The notes under the pieces were generated by a model. That model did no database searches, was not told the DNA's origin, and saw only the letters and a list, made by a program, of their open reading frames with translations. Shown here one piece after another: positions 1 through 6,666 of a DNA stretch of 7,067 nt; the first letter of the stretch is position 1; every line of letters begins with the position of its first letter. The stretch spans positions 1 to 7,067 of the forward strand of contig JAJRYU010000402.1 of the NCBI GenBank assembly GCA_024275615.1, in the 5' to 3' direction. The stretch comes from Planctomycetota bacterium (lineage in GTDB: Bacteria > Planctomycetota > GCA-002687715 > DRQF01). A program made the position numbers and the translations under genes.

Positions 1-938
1 ATAAGAAACTGTTGCCGATAAGAAGCGCTTTCCTCACTATCCGTTGTCATGATTGAGACCGGCGAAACAACCTTCTTGCCTTTTAGGCGGACTTCAACTT
101 CCGCCAGCGCCACGAGAAACTGCCCGGAGATCGCAGCGCGTTTGGTAGTGCGAATGACGAGATAGTGTGCCTCTTGTCTCGGCACGGGAATCACCAGAAC
201 CTCACCAATCGGACCAGCGTAGTCTTTTTCTTCGCAATCGAAGACGAGGTTGGCGTCCTGGGGCCGAATGGAGGGACTAAGCGCGACGACAAAACGTCTG
301 GGAAAACCAAACCCGGAAAGGTGAGTCGCTGAACGAAAAGGATGCAAAGGATAGAGCCGAACCTCATCCACTTCGACCAACTTGCCCAAGTCAATGGTAA
401 TGTCGTGTACATCGTTTTGGCGAAGAACGGTCTTGCTTAAGAATCCCTCTGGTGGTCTTCTAAGTGGTTGAAAGAGCTCATCGCGTCCAATCCACTTGCC
501 TCGAATCGGGTAGTCCTGCCCGCCAAATGTGGTGAAGTTCGAGGAAACTGGTTTTGATCCTCGACCATCTTGATCCCAAACTTGAAGCTGCCAGTCGTAG
601 AGTTGTCGGTGGAGTAATCTCGGACCTTGATAGGACGCGTAAATCTCTATTGAGACGACCTTTCCGCTATCCCAAATTAAACGCGTTGGGCCACCAGTGT
701 GGCTGTTGTTTTCATAGACACATACACGATATGCCCTCTGGTTTGCACCCGTGACTGGAGGCAAAGCGACGTGGGCCAAGGCCCACGTGAATTTCGGTTT
801 TGCTGAGCTCACAGCAAGCGGTTCACTCTGATCGTCACAACGCAAGCGGTAAGGACGAATGCATCCCATTCGCTCAACTTGTGCGCCACATGGCTCACCC
901 AAGATCGCCAAGAACATGAACATGAACATGACGGTCAT
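1..938 (-). CDS. GH78-type alpha-L-rhamnosidase, N-terminal part (cut by left edge)
   Basis: This is the first 312 codons of a secreted glycoside hydrolase; the catalytic (alpha/alpha)6 barrel lies beyond the window. Family members remove terminal alpha-L-rhamnose from glycans by inversion. Residues 1-20 form a Met/Phe-rich hydrophobic signal peptide, with possible cleavage near CGA/Q. Residues 28-137 match the N-terminal Ig/Fn3-like domain of GH78 enzymes: PYRLRCDDQSEPLAV, KPKFTWAL, QRAYRVCVY, LIWDSGKV, YDWQLQVWDQDG, then GKWIG at 147-151. Residues about 176-286 look like a discoidin (F5/8-C) beta-sandwich: DITIDLGKLVEVDEVRLYP at 179-197, ending in a hydrophobic strand-rich part. The start is uncertain. 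ATG at 938 lacks a clear ribosome site and a charged n-region. In-frame GTG codons at 956 and 998 would add basic residues before the hydrophobic core. It lies 159 bases downstream of the selenoprotein gene on the same strand and could share its transcript. The family call is firm from the N-terminal domain, but the catalytic domain is unseen. Confidence 0.8.
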   Translation of the reverse strand, partial: MTVMFMFMFLAILGEPCGAQVERMGCIRPYRLRCDDQSEPLAVSSAKPKFTWALAHVALPPVTGANQRAYRVCVYENNSHTGGPTRLIWDSGKVVSIEIYASYQGPRLLHRQLYDWQLQVWDQDGRGSKPVSSNFTTFGGQDYPIRGKWIGRDELFQPLRRPPEGFLSKTVLRQNDVHDITIDLGKLVEVDEVRLYPLHPFRSATHLSGFGFPRRFVVALSPSIRPQDANLVFDCEEKDYAGPIGEVLVIPVPRQEAHYLVIRTTKRAAISGQFLVALAEVEVRLKGKKVVSPVSIMTTDSEESASYRQQFL

Positions 939-1097
939 ACTTCGGAGCAGCCACACGCGCAGCTCTTGGTCGGCCGATTTCCTCAAGAACCACCTCACTT
1001 CTTCCGAATGTGAGTGTCACAGCTCAACACTCGGCCTCATGGCTGGTGTCGTCTCACGCTCGTCTCTATCTGAAACCGTCGACGCCGTTGGCTGCAA

Positions 1098-2369
1098 CTA
1101 GAATTGGATGACCAACTTCAACGTCCTTTTGCCCCGTTTCACAGTGACAGGGATTTTTGCTCTGGGACGGAAGTAGTTGATCCGGATGTGTTGTGCAAAG
1201 TCCTTGGGGCCAACATTGGGCTTCCACTTGTCCACGGCAATGATGAAATCGCCTTTTTTGATCCCTGACTTCCTGACCTCAGGGCCGAATACGCCGCGGA
1301 CTTCCAAAGCCAATTCACTTTTCTTGGCCCCGATACGTCGCCGTTTCTTTGGATTCGAATCGACGACCCAAAGTTTCAGCCGCGGACGCATGCCAAAGAC
1401 TGAAGTTCGCCAGCCGAGATCCGATGGTTTCCAGCCTTTCTCAAGACTAACCTTGAGGTCAAGAACTTTCTTGCCCCGCTGAACCTTCACCTCGACAACT
1501 CCTGGGTCAGAGACTGTCTTGAGTGCCCAGATGAAATCCGCAATAGAAACAAGAACTTGACCAGACGCATGAGTCAACACATCCCCACGTCGGATCCCGG
1601 CTTTCCGGGCTCCCGACTTCGGCAGGACTTTGGCCACTTTCAGCCCATGATCCACATTGAATACGACGCCAAACTTTTCCGGCGCAGGAAAAAGGCTGCG
1701 CACTATGTCAGGATGGTAGTTGGGCTTCTGCTCAAGAGCTCGATTGAGTCCCTCTTGAACCATGTGGCAGTGAATGCAATTCTTTCGCTCCGTTGGGTTC
1801 TTGGCGATCTTCCGAATCTCGTCGTGAGGTAAATCGCGTGGATATTTGAACGCGGCTTGGGCTTGTTTCTTGCCCAAAAGCCAAGGTTTTTGATTGTCAA
1901 GATCCTGGTGAATCTCCAAAGAACGTTTCATTGCATTCTTGAAACCCAAGACCGAATTGTAGTGCATCGCATCACGCGATCCTGCACCGTAACGCCCTAA
2001 AACTGTCCCATCCGGTTCCATAAAGAGACCGGCCCAAGTGAGGTCGTAGTCGAATTGAAAGAGACTCAGATCGACACCACGCATCCTAACCATGCGTAGG
2101 CAGACAAACTGGTCAAGAACGTCGGAGAGTTTGGATGTTTCGCGGACAACCTGCCCGTCAAATTCGCTGCAATTCTTTCATGGAACGCAGCGGAAAACGA
2201 CCAAAATTGGCTTGCCGCTCTTGATGGCGGTCGATTTCGCCAAGTCCCAATCATCATAGATCCAACGCTCACCAGGCGCACTGTCGCTAATTTTTTGCCG
2301 CAGTGACTTCTCTTCCTGACAAGACACGCTCAGCGACAAGCACAACATCAAAATAAGACTGATCTTCAT
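1098..2369 (-). CDS. Trx-like/PDZ domain selenoprotein, in-frame TGA read as Sec64
   Basis: One continuous frame of 423 residues, interrupted only by TGA at 2178-2180 (codon 64), gives a thioredoxin-like/PDZ (seleno)protein; the exact role of this family is not known to me. Residues 1-17 are a signal peptide ending in SVSC, a marginal lipobox, so it is likely exported or membrane-anchored. Residues 33-135 are thioredoxin-like, with WIYDDWDLA, GKPILVVFRCVP, Sec64, then KNC; C61-x-x-U64 is the redox pair and C67 follows. The block DLSLFQFDYDLTWAGLF after the TGA, and the in-frame continuation into later domains, argue against random sequence. C198-I-H-C201-H202 is a CXXCH motif (heme c or metal). 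A PDZ domain covers about 233-314 (SGARKAGIRRGDVL) and a second PDZ-like domain about 361-423 (KSGIKKGDFIIAVD). ATG 2369 is chosen because it starts the signal peptide and has GGAAAG just upstream; ATG 2414 would add 15 residues. The alternative reading is a nonsense mutation or a sequencing error. Confidence 0.87.
2138..2162 (-). promoter_or_regulatory. Candidate bacterial SECIS stem-loop
   Basis: Just downstream of the in-frame TGA the transcript can form CGGGC / GTCCG (2153-2157 with 2143-2147; five pairs including one G-U) closing the five-base loop AGGTT (2148-2152). A lower TTT/AAA stem (2160-2162 with 2138-2140) is separated by a two-by-two mismatch. The loop begins 26 bases after the TGA and has G at its second and third positions. 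These features fit bacterial SECIS elements, which sit inside the coding sequence and bind SelB. The GCAGGU string also recalls the E. coli fdhF element from memory. Folding was done by eye. Confidence 0.6.
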
Positions 2370-2405
2370 TGTCTTTCCACCGCGTAAATCCAGGACAAAC
2401 ACACG

Positions 2406-2425
2406 ATGAGCCAAGCAAGGCTCAT
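2406..2425. repeat. Inverted repeat upstream of the selenoprotein gene
   Basis: ATGAGCC and GGCTCAT form a perfect seven-base inverted repeat around the six-base centre AAGCAA. It lies 37 bases upstream of the chosen selenoprotein start, so it could be an operator or a leader hairpin. There is no T-run on either side, so a terminator is unlikely. Confidence 0.4.
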
Positions 2426-2687
2426 TCGCCGTGAAACTATTTCCACCTCAAGCCAGAGCCATTTCCTCAACCCAGGCGGCCGACCTCAACAGTCTGCCTC
2501 ACACCCGAATCTTTGCATAGGTCGGACAAAAAATTGTCAGCAAGACCGCCGTCATGGCTTGGGAGTGCTCGACTGCGAGTGACAACGAAGTCGGGATATG
2601 CTGTCCCCCCCGGCCGCAAGGTCATGAATAATGCGGGAACTTGCCCTGTCTTGTCGATAAAGTAACGATTTAGGAAGGTCTCAGCCG

Positions 2688-2716
2688 TTGCACACCTAAG
2701 GCCGATGAATAATAAT
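2688..2716 (+). promoter_or_regulatory. Possible sigma-70-type promoter of the glycosyltransferase operon
   Basis: TTGCAC at 2688-2693 and AATAAT at 2711-2716 are separated by 17 bases. The -10 matches TATAAT at five of six positions; the -35 keeps only TTG. Transcription would begin near 2723, a short leader before the ATG at 2740, which has AGGA (2730-2733) as ribosome site. The match is weak and planctomycete promoters are poorly defined. Confidence 0.3.
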
Positions 2717-2739
2717 GCGACCATTAACCAGGAAAACTC

Positions 2740-3663
2740 ATGACTAAGGCTCAATGCGTGACAGAACCCGAACTCGAATCAAGCTCGGAAACGAGACTCG
2801 ACTTTACCGTTGTCATTCCGGCCTACAATGAAGTTGACCAAATTGGCCCCGAACTCCGACGCATCAATGACGTTCTCAAAGGCACGGGGAAAAACTACGA
2901 GATCATCGTTGTTGATGATGGGTCTCATGACGGTACTCATGAGGTCGCTGAAAAGGAAAAATGTCGGCTCATTCGGCAAGCTCGCAACATGGGATATGGC
3001 GCTTCACTCAAACGGGGTATCAGAGAAGCCAAGAGCGAGTTGATCGTCATCACAGATGCTGACGGAACCTATCCACCGGAAGAAATCCCAAGGTTGTTAG
3101 AGGCCGCCAAAGACAACGACATGGTGGTTGGCGCACGAACAGGAGAGTCTGTTCACATTCCCTTGATCAGGCGACCGGCCAAATGGTTTCTGCGTGTCCT
3201 CGCGAGTTACTTGGCTGAGTTTCCGATCCCTGATCTGAATTCTGGGCTGCGCGTCATTCGAAGAGAACAAGTAAGGCGATTCGCCCACATTTTGCCTTCT
3301 GGGTTCTCGTTTACGACGACCATCACCTTGGCACACTTGTGCAATGAAATGACGATCGGCTACTTGCCGATCAACTATGCCAAACGCGTGGGGGCCAGCA
3401 AAATAAAGGCATCCCATGCCTATCACTTCCTCTTGCTCATTCTTCGCGTCATCGTGCTATTCAATCCTCTGAAAGTCTTTATCCCCGTTGGAGCAGTCGT
3501 CTTCGTCTTGGGCTTCGGCAAGTTGATTTATGACATTACCTTGATGAATCTCTCGGAGTCAGCCGTCATGTGCCTTCTGACTGCCTTAGTCATTTGGTGC
3601 GTTGGACTTCTTGCTGATCAGAATTCGCGATTCGGCGTGGACCGCCAAGCGTGGAAGAACTAG
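2740..3663 (+). CDS. GT2 polyprenyl-phosphate sugar synthase-like glycosyltransferase
   Basis: This 307-residue family 2 glycosyltransferase is of the dolichol-phosphate-mannose synthase (DPM1/ArnC-like) kind. Such enzymes move a sugar from a nucleotide sugar to a polyprenyl phosphate on the inner face of the membrane. The GT-A fold is clear: VVIPAYNE near 24-31, VVDDGS at 57-62, and the metal-binding D106-A-D108-G. DLNSGLR at 165-171 and GFSFTTTITL at 188-197 match the acceptor-side region of these enzymes. Hydrophobic segments near 228-241, 246-266 and 275-292 indicate a C-terminal membrane part, as in the membrane-anchored subgroup. The start is ATG with AGGA seven bases upstream. It is the first gene of a three-gene operon and overlaps the next gene by 13 bases. 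The sugar (mannose, glucose or another) cannot be told from sequence alone. Confidence 0.9.
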   Translation: MTKAQCVTEPELESSSETRLDFTVVIPAYNEVDQIGPELRRINDVLKGTGKNYEIIVVDDGSHDGTHEVAEKEKCRLIRQARNMGYGASLKRGIREAKSELIVITDADGTYPPEEIPRLLEAAKDNDMVVGARTGESVHIPLIRRPAKWFLRVLASYLAEFPIPDLNSGLRVIRREQVRRFAHILPSGFSFTTTITLAHLCNEMTIGYLPINYAKRVGASKIKASHAYHFLLLILRVIVLFNPLKVFIPVGAVVFVLGFGKLIYDITLMNLSESAVMCLLTALVIWCVGLLADQNSRFGVDRQAWKN

Positions 3664-4628
3664 TTCCAAAAAAGAAAACGAACGTTCGGCGCACCGTCAT
3701 TCGTCTCATGTTCAGTGTTCTTGCTCTTGCGATTGTCTTTGCCATTGTCGATGTCAAGGATCTCCGCCATGCTTTACAACAAATATCTCTTGTCAATTGG
3801 CTCATCGGCGTCGTCGGTTTCCTCGTTCTTCACGTATTCAGCGCCATGAAATGGCGTTTCGTCTTGAGCACATGTGGCATCCATGTCACACGTTCATTGG
3901 CTCTTCGTGCCTACGGATTCGGCCTCTTTGCCAATCTCTGTCTGCCTTCCTTGGTTGGCGGCGATGTTGTTCGCGCTGGCGTACTCATCAAGAACGGCAA
4001 CAAAAAGGAAGCCGTGGTTTTTGCGGCCCTGGTCGATCGCCTTTTGGACATCATGGGTTTGGGCGTCCTCGTTGTCTTGGGGTTCTTGGCGGCACCATCA
4101 GCTCTAAGTCAATTCGGCAGGGACATTCGAGTCCAAAAGTGGCTCATTGTTGGCGGGGCGATCGTCGCCATCTCTTCTCTGGCCCTATTACCGGTTGTTC
4201 TCCGCCGTCTTCATCCCCGCAAGTTGCCAACAAAACTGGGGAAGATCCTCTTGGGCTTCATGAGAGCCTGGCGAACTCTCGCTTCCAAACCGCGACGATC
4301 AGTCGCGGCCTTTTCTGGTTGTTTGGCACTGCAAGCCGGATTCGTGACGGTTAATGTGTTCTTAGGAAACAGCATGGGCATCGCTCTCGATGCCAGGCTT
4401 TGGTTTCTTCTTTGGCCCTTGGCGAAAGTGGCGGCCATGGCGCCATTGAGCCTCGGCGGCATAGGAATCAGGGAAATAGCCTTCGTCGGTTTGGCTGGGA
4501 GTTTCGCCAACAAGAGTCTATTGTTGGCACAGTCGCTGGTGTGGGAAAGTACGCTTGTTGTGGGTGGACTCCTCTTTGGTTTCTACAGCCTCATGAGCAG
4601 GAAGAACACAGACTCGCATGATTTTTGA
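3651..4628 (+). CDS. YbhN/LPG-synthase-type membrane protein (flippase-like domain)
   Basis: This 325-residue integral membrane protein belongs to the UPF0104 / lysylphosphatidylglycerol synthase transmembrane family (YbhN-like), often annotated as flippase-like. Family motifs are present: N95-x-x-L-P at 95-99, GGD at 103-105 with R108, D129-R-x-x-D133, and P265 followed by GG 269-270, G272 and E275. About eight hydrophobic segments are visible, starting near residue 18. The GTG start at 3651 lies inside the end of the GT2 gene, giving a 13-base overlap and probable translational coupling; the ribosome site is weak, and the next in-frame ATG (3708) falls inside the first membrane segment. Family function is not settled: the domain occurs in aminoacyl-phosphatidylglycerol synthases and beside many lipid-linked sugar genes. 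In this context a role in moving or handling the lipid-linked sugar is an inference. Confidence 0.88.
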   Translation: MEELVPKKKTNVRRTVIRLMFSVLALAIVFAIVDVKDLRHALQQISLVNWLIGVVGFLVLHVFSAMKWRFVLSTCGIHVTRSLALRAYGFGLFANLCLPSLVGGDVVRAGVLIKNGNKKEAVVFAALVDRLLDIMGLGVLVVLGFLAAPSALSQFGRDIRVQKWLIVGGAIVAISSLALLPVVLRRLHPRKLPTKLGKILLGFMRAWRTLASKPRRSVAAFSGCLALQAGFVTVNVFLGNSMGIALDARLWFLLWPLAKVAAMAPLSLGGIGIREIAFVGLAGSFANKSLLLAQSLVWESTLVVGGLLFGFYSLMSRKNTDSHDF

Positions 4629-6039
4629 AGCAAGACCCGAACCGAAACTCGGCAACAGCCTCCTTTTCATAACTGTTCTGGCTTTTCTATTGCGCCTACC
4701 CATGCTCAACGTGGGCATCTGGTTTGACGAAATTCGGCTGGCAACACAGTTTGGCCATCTTTCCTTCGGTGAGGTTCTGACGACCTACGGTAGCGACAAC
4801 AACCATCCGCTGTACACCATCCTTGCTTGGTGTTCGGTCCACATTTTCGGTGAACACACGTGGGCTCTGAGATTGCCCGCTCTTGCTTTTGGTTTGCTTT
4901 CCCTGAGTGCGATCGCCCGATTATCAGCGCTTGTGCTCGACACCAAGAAGGCCACATTGATCACTTTCCTCGTGGCGATCTCCTATCACCACATTTGGTT
5001 TTCGGACAACGCCCGGGGGTACACAGCTCTTTTGTTCTTCACCGTCACAGCGACGTATGAATTACTTTGTCTTTTGGACGATCGCGGGCGTGAACGCCTC
5101 CTCACCTATGCCATCAGTCTTGCTCTTGCGACCTGGGTCCACTCAACAGGCGTTTTCGTAGCTCTGGCTCACTTGGTGGTCATCATCTTCATGGGCAAAC
5201 GCTCCCGTGCTCGCGGTTTGCTTGTAATCATCCTTGCTGGCATCTTCTCCCTCCTTCTTCACGCATTCATCCTCAAAGACATGTTCGCCTTTCTCTTGGG
5301 TGGCGAAGGACATGAGAAAGTAAGCTCTGATTGGACGAATCCACTTTGGACCATCCAAGCTACTTTTGAGTCCTTTGGTATTCCTGGCTGGTTAGGGCTT
5401 ATTGGCGGACTCATGGCCCTTTTGGTTCTCGGTGTCGGCGTGAGGAGACTTAGGACAATAGATAACCGTCTGCCATGGTTGTTTCTTCTTCCAGCATTCT
5501 TCGGCACCTTCGTCATGATCACTCTCGAGAGAAACATCTGGCCCCGCTTCTATTTCAATCTCATGGGTTTCTTCTTGATCATCGCCATTCTCTGCCTCGA
5601 CGCCTTGACAGACCTTGCCAAGAAGAAGATCCCGAAATTCAGACATGGTTTCGTCGTAGGAGCCAGCCTTTTGGTTCTTTTGTTCGCACTCATCTTGCCC
5701 CGGGCCCTGACTGTCCCGAAACAAAACTTCCAAGGGGCCGCGCGCCTCTTGGACGAACAGAAAGACCAAGGCGCTACGATTGTCACCCTTGGACTGGCGC
5801 GTTTGCCTTATGCGACCTACTACCACAAGACATACACTTCCATTGACTCGCTCCAACAGCTCAAATCAATTGTAGATCGCGAAAAGAAAGTCATGGCCGT
5901 GGATACTCTCTCCACGTTTCTTCACTCTCGTTCCCCCAAGATCGCGGCATTCGTTGAGGCTCACGGTACTCTTCTGGCCACATTCCCGGGCAGCGTCGGT
6001 GGCGGAGCCATCAAGGTCTATGAACTAAGGAAAGAGTAG
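4618..6039 (+). CDS. GT39/ArnT-like integral membrane glycosyltransferase
   Basis: This 473-residue protein resembles the PMT_2/ArnT group, which transfer a sugar from a polyprenyl-phosphate donor to a protein, lipid or glycan on the outer face of the membrane. In the first outer loop it carries W35-F-D37-E38, the acidic pair expected to be catalytic in this fold, then NNHPLY at 61-66, FGEHTWALRLPAL at 77-89 and FSDNARGYTALLFF at 128-141, all typical of the family. About eleven hydrophobic segments run to residue 361 and include RFYFNLMGFFL near 310-320; residues about 370-473 form a soluble C-terminal domain. The ATG start overlaps the upstream gene by 11 bases, with AGGAAG about 13 bases before it. 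The GT2 gene in the same operon would supply its donor. Acceptor and sugar are unknown. Confidence 0.87.
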   Translation: MIFEARPEPKLGNSLLFITVLAFLLRLPMLNVGIWFDEIRLATQFGHLSFGEVLTTYGSDNNHPLYTILAWCSVHIFGEHTWALRLPALAFGLLSLSAIARLSALVLDTKKATLITFLVAISYHHIWFSDNARGYTALLFFTVTATYELLCLLDDRGRERLLTYAISLALATWVHSTGVFVALAHLVVIIFMGKRSRARGLLVIILAGIFSLLLHAFILKDMFAFLLGGEGHEKVSSDWTNPLWTIQATFESFGIPGWLGLIGGLMALLVLGVGVRRLRTIDNRLPWLFLLPAFFGTFVMITLERNIWPRFYFNLMGFFLIIAILCLDALTDLAKKKIPKFRHGFVVGASLLVLLFALILPRALTVPKQNFQGAARLLDEQKDQGATIVTLGLARLPYATYYHKTYTSIDSLQQLKSIVDREKKVMAVDTLSTFLHSRSPKIAAFVEAHGTLLATFPGSVGGGAIKVYELRKE

Positions 6040-6087
6040 ACGCGAAAAGTCAGCGGGGGCACGCACCGCTGGTCCTTGGTCGCGTTT
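6038..6087 (+). terminator. Two-tier hairpin after the operon, possible terminator
   Basis: Right after the last stop codon, ACGCGA (6040-6045) pairs with TCGCGT (6080-6085), extendable by an A-T and a G-T pair. Inside it CAGCGG (6051-6056) pairs with CCGCTG (6066-6071), and AAG/CTT (6047-6049 with 6075-6077) can bridge the two. Only a short T-run (6085-6087) follows, so strong intrinsic termination is doubtful. It could also serve the converging minus-strand ORF or stabilise the 3' end. Confidence 0.4.
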
Positions 6088-6144
6088 GAGATTGCGCCGA
6101 CGGTCCTCGGCCTTCTCATCTCGTCTGACACCGTAGCCAAGCCC

Positions 6145-6576
6145 TCAAAGATCTCGTTTCTCTCTCTTCAGAATAGCAATGGTCTCGTTCAGGACATTTT
6201 GAGCTTTGTTCATTCCGGCCCAACGAATGCTCAGAAAACGAGGCACCGGATCGTGGTCCGGGTAGCCACGATAGAGTTCAAGCGCAAGATTTCCTTTCGG
6301 CGTACAACCACGATTGATTGCATTCGTGAATTGCCTGCGAGTTGCCTCGCTGTTTCCGAAAACCACGGTCGGCAGCTCAATTTGCTCAAACTCCTTTGTG
6401 ATGATGGCGGCAGCGCGTTCTGTTCTTGCTCTGGTTGTTGAGCGCTCGTGTCCATTGACAGCATCAATACCGCATAGAGACATTACATGGAGCGAAGAGA
6501 TGTCGCAAAGAGCTCGTTCTATGAATGTAAAGTCGATCGATAGAACCTCCACGTCGCCCCCAGAAACTGGGTCCAT
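6145..6576 (-). CDS. Hypothetical 143-residue protein, weak OmpA-like resemblance
   Basis: I do not recognise this protein with certainty. Residues about 9-103 have the strand-helix order of an OmpA-type peptidoglycan-binding domain: a strand (VEVLSIDF), a helix (FIERALCDISS), a strand (LHVMSLCGI), then a loop and helix (GHERSTTRARTERAAAIITKEF) recalling the GHTD...LS..RA.AV segment, and NLALELYRG where OmpA domains have NRRVEI. The expected Asp after GH is absent, there is no signal peptide, and a basic helix-rich tail (about 120-143) is added. The frame is closed upstream by TAA at 6622-6624; ATG 6576 has only a weak AGG before it. It converges on the glycosyltransferase operon and diverges from the sigma-factor gene, 90 bases apart. 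It may be a small orphan gene, a decayed fragment, or a spurious frame. Confidence 0.42.
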   Translation of the reverse strand: MDPVSGGDVEVLSIDFTFIERALCDISSLHVMSLCGIDAVNGHERSTTRARTERAAAIITKEFEQIELPTVVFGNSEATRRQFTNAINRGCTPKGNLALELYRGYPDHDPVPRFLSIRWAGMNKAQNVLNETIAILKREKRDL

Positions 6577-6608
6577 GAACCTGGTTTCGAAGATATTTTG
6601 CCACAGCG

Positions 6609-6635
6609 TGAAACAGAACAGTTATGCCAATCGTA
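6609..6635 (+). promoter_or_regulatory. ECF-type promoter-like sequence before the sigma-factor gene
   Basis: TGAAAC (6609-6614), 17 bases, then CGTA (6632-6635) matches the shape of ECF-sigma promoters such as Bacillus SigW (TGAAAC, 16 bases, CGTA). It lies about 30 bases before the sigma-factor start, where autoregulated ECF genes usually carry their own promoter. An overlapping TATACT (6634-6639) could alternatively act as a housekeeping -10, but has no matching -35. The specificity of this sigma factor is unknown. Confidence 0.35.
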
Positions 6636-6666
6636 TACTCTTTGAGCGCCGCATGGGAATACGTCA

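Larger units (their letters stand above)
2370..2739. other. Divergent intergenic region between selenoprotein gene and glycosyltransferase operon
   Basis: These 370 bases separate divergently transcribed genes and should hold both promoters. I see a possible promoter for the plus-strand operon at its right end and an inverted repeat near the selenoprotein start. A minus-strand open frame crossing it (2467-2754) is not convincing as a gene. No RNA gene is recognisable. Confidence 0.6.

Noticed and set aside
191..412. Minus-strand 73-codon frame
   Set aside because: It lies in another frame inside the rhamnosidase gene, whose own frame is open across the region and matches GH78/discoidin sequence.
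912..929. Three tandem GAACAT units as a phase-variation repeat
   Set aside because: Only three six-base units, which cannot shift the frame; they encode Met-Phe pairs in the signal peptide core.
2066..2281. Minus-strand frame overlapping the TGA, possible frameshift partner
   Set aside because: The main frame reads through with only the TGA, so no frameshift is needed; this frame has no family features.
2178..2414. A separate 78-residue protein ending at the TGA, or a pseudogene
   Set aside because: The frame continues past the TGA into clear thioredoxin and PDZ sequence with no other stop, and a SECIS-like hairpin follows, so a selenoprotein explains it better. A nonsense mutation stays the fallback.
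2467..2754. Minus-strand 95-codon frame with a signal-peptide-like start
   Set aside because: It needs a TTG start inside the GT2 gene or an ATG at 2724 without a ribosome site, has no recognisable domain, and crosses a promoter region.
3602..4354. Plus-strand 250-codon frame rich in Cys, His, Ser and Arg
   Set aside because: It overlaps the YbhN-type gene in another frame; its composition is typical of an out-of-frame reading.
5392..5856. Minus-strand 154-codon frame
   Set aside because: It is antisense to the GT39-like gene, which has family motifs; its Glu/Gln/Asp-rich composition reflects the antisense of hydrophobic codons.
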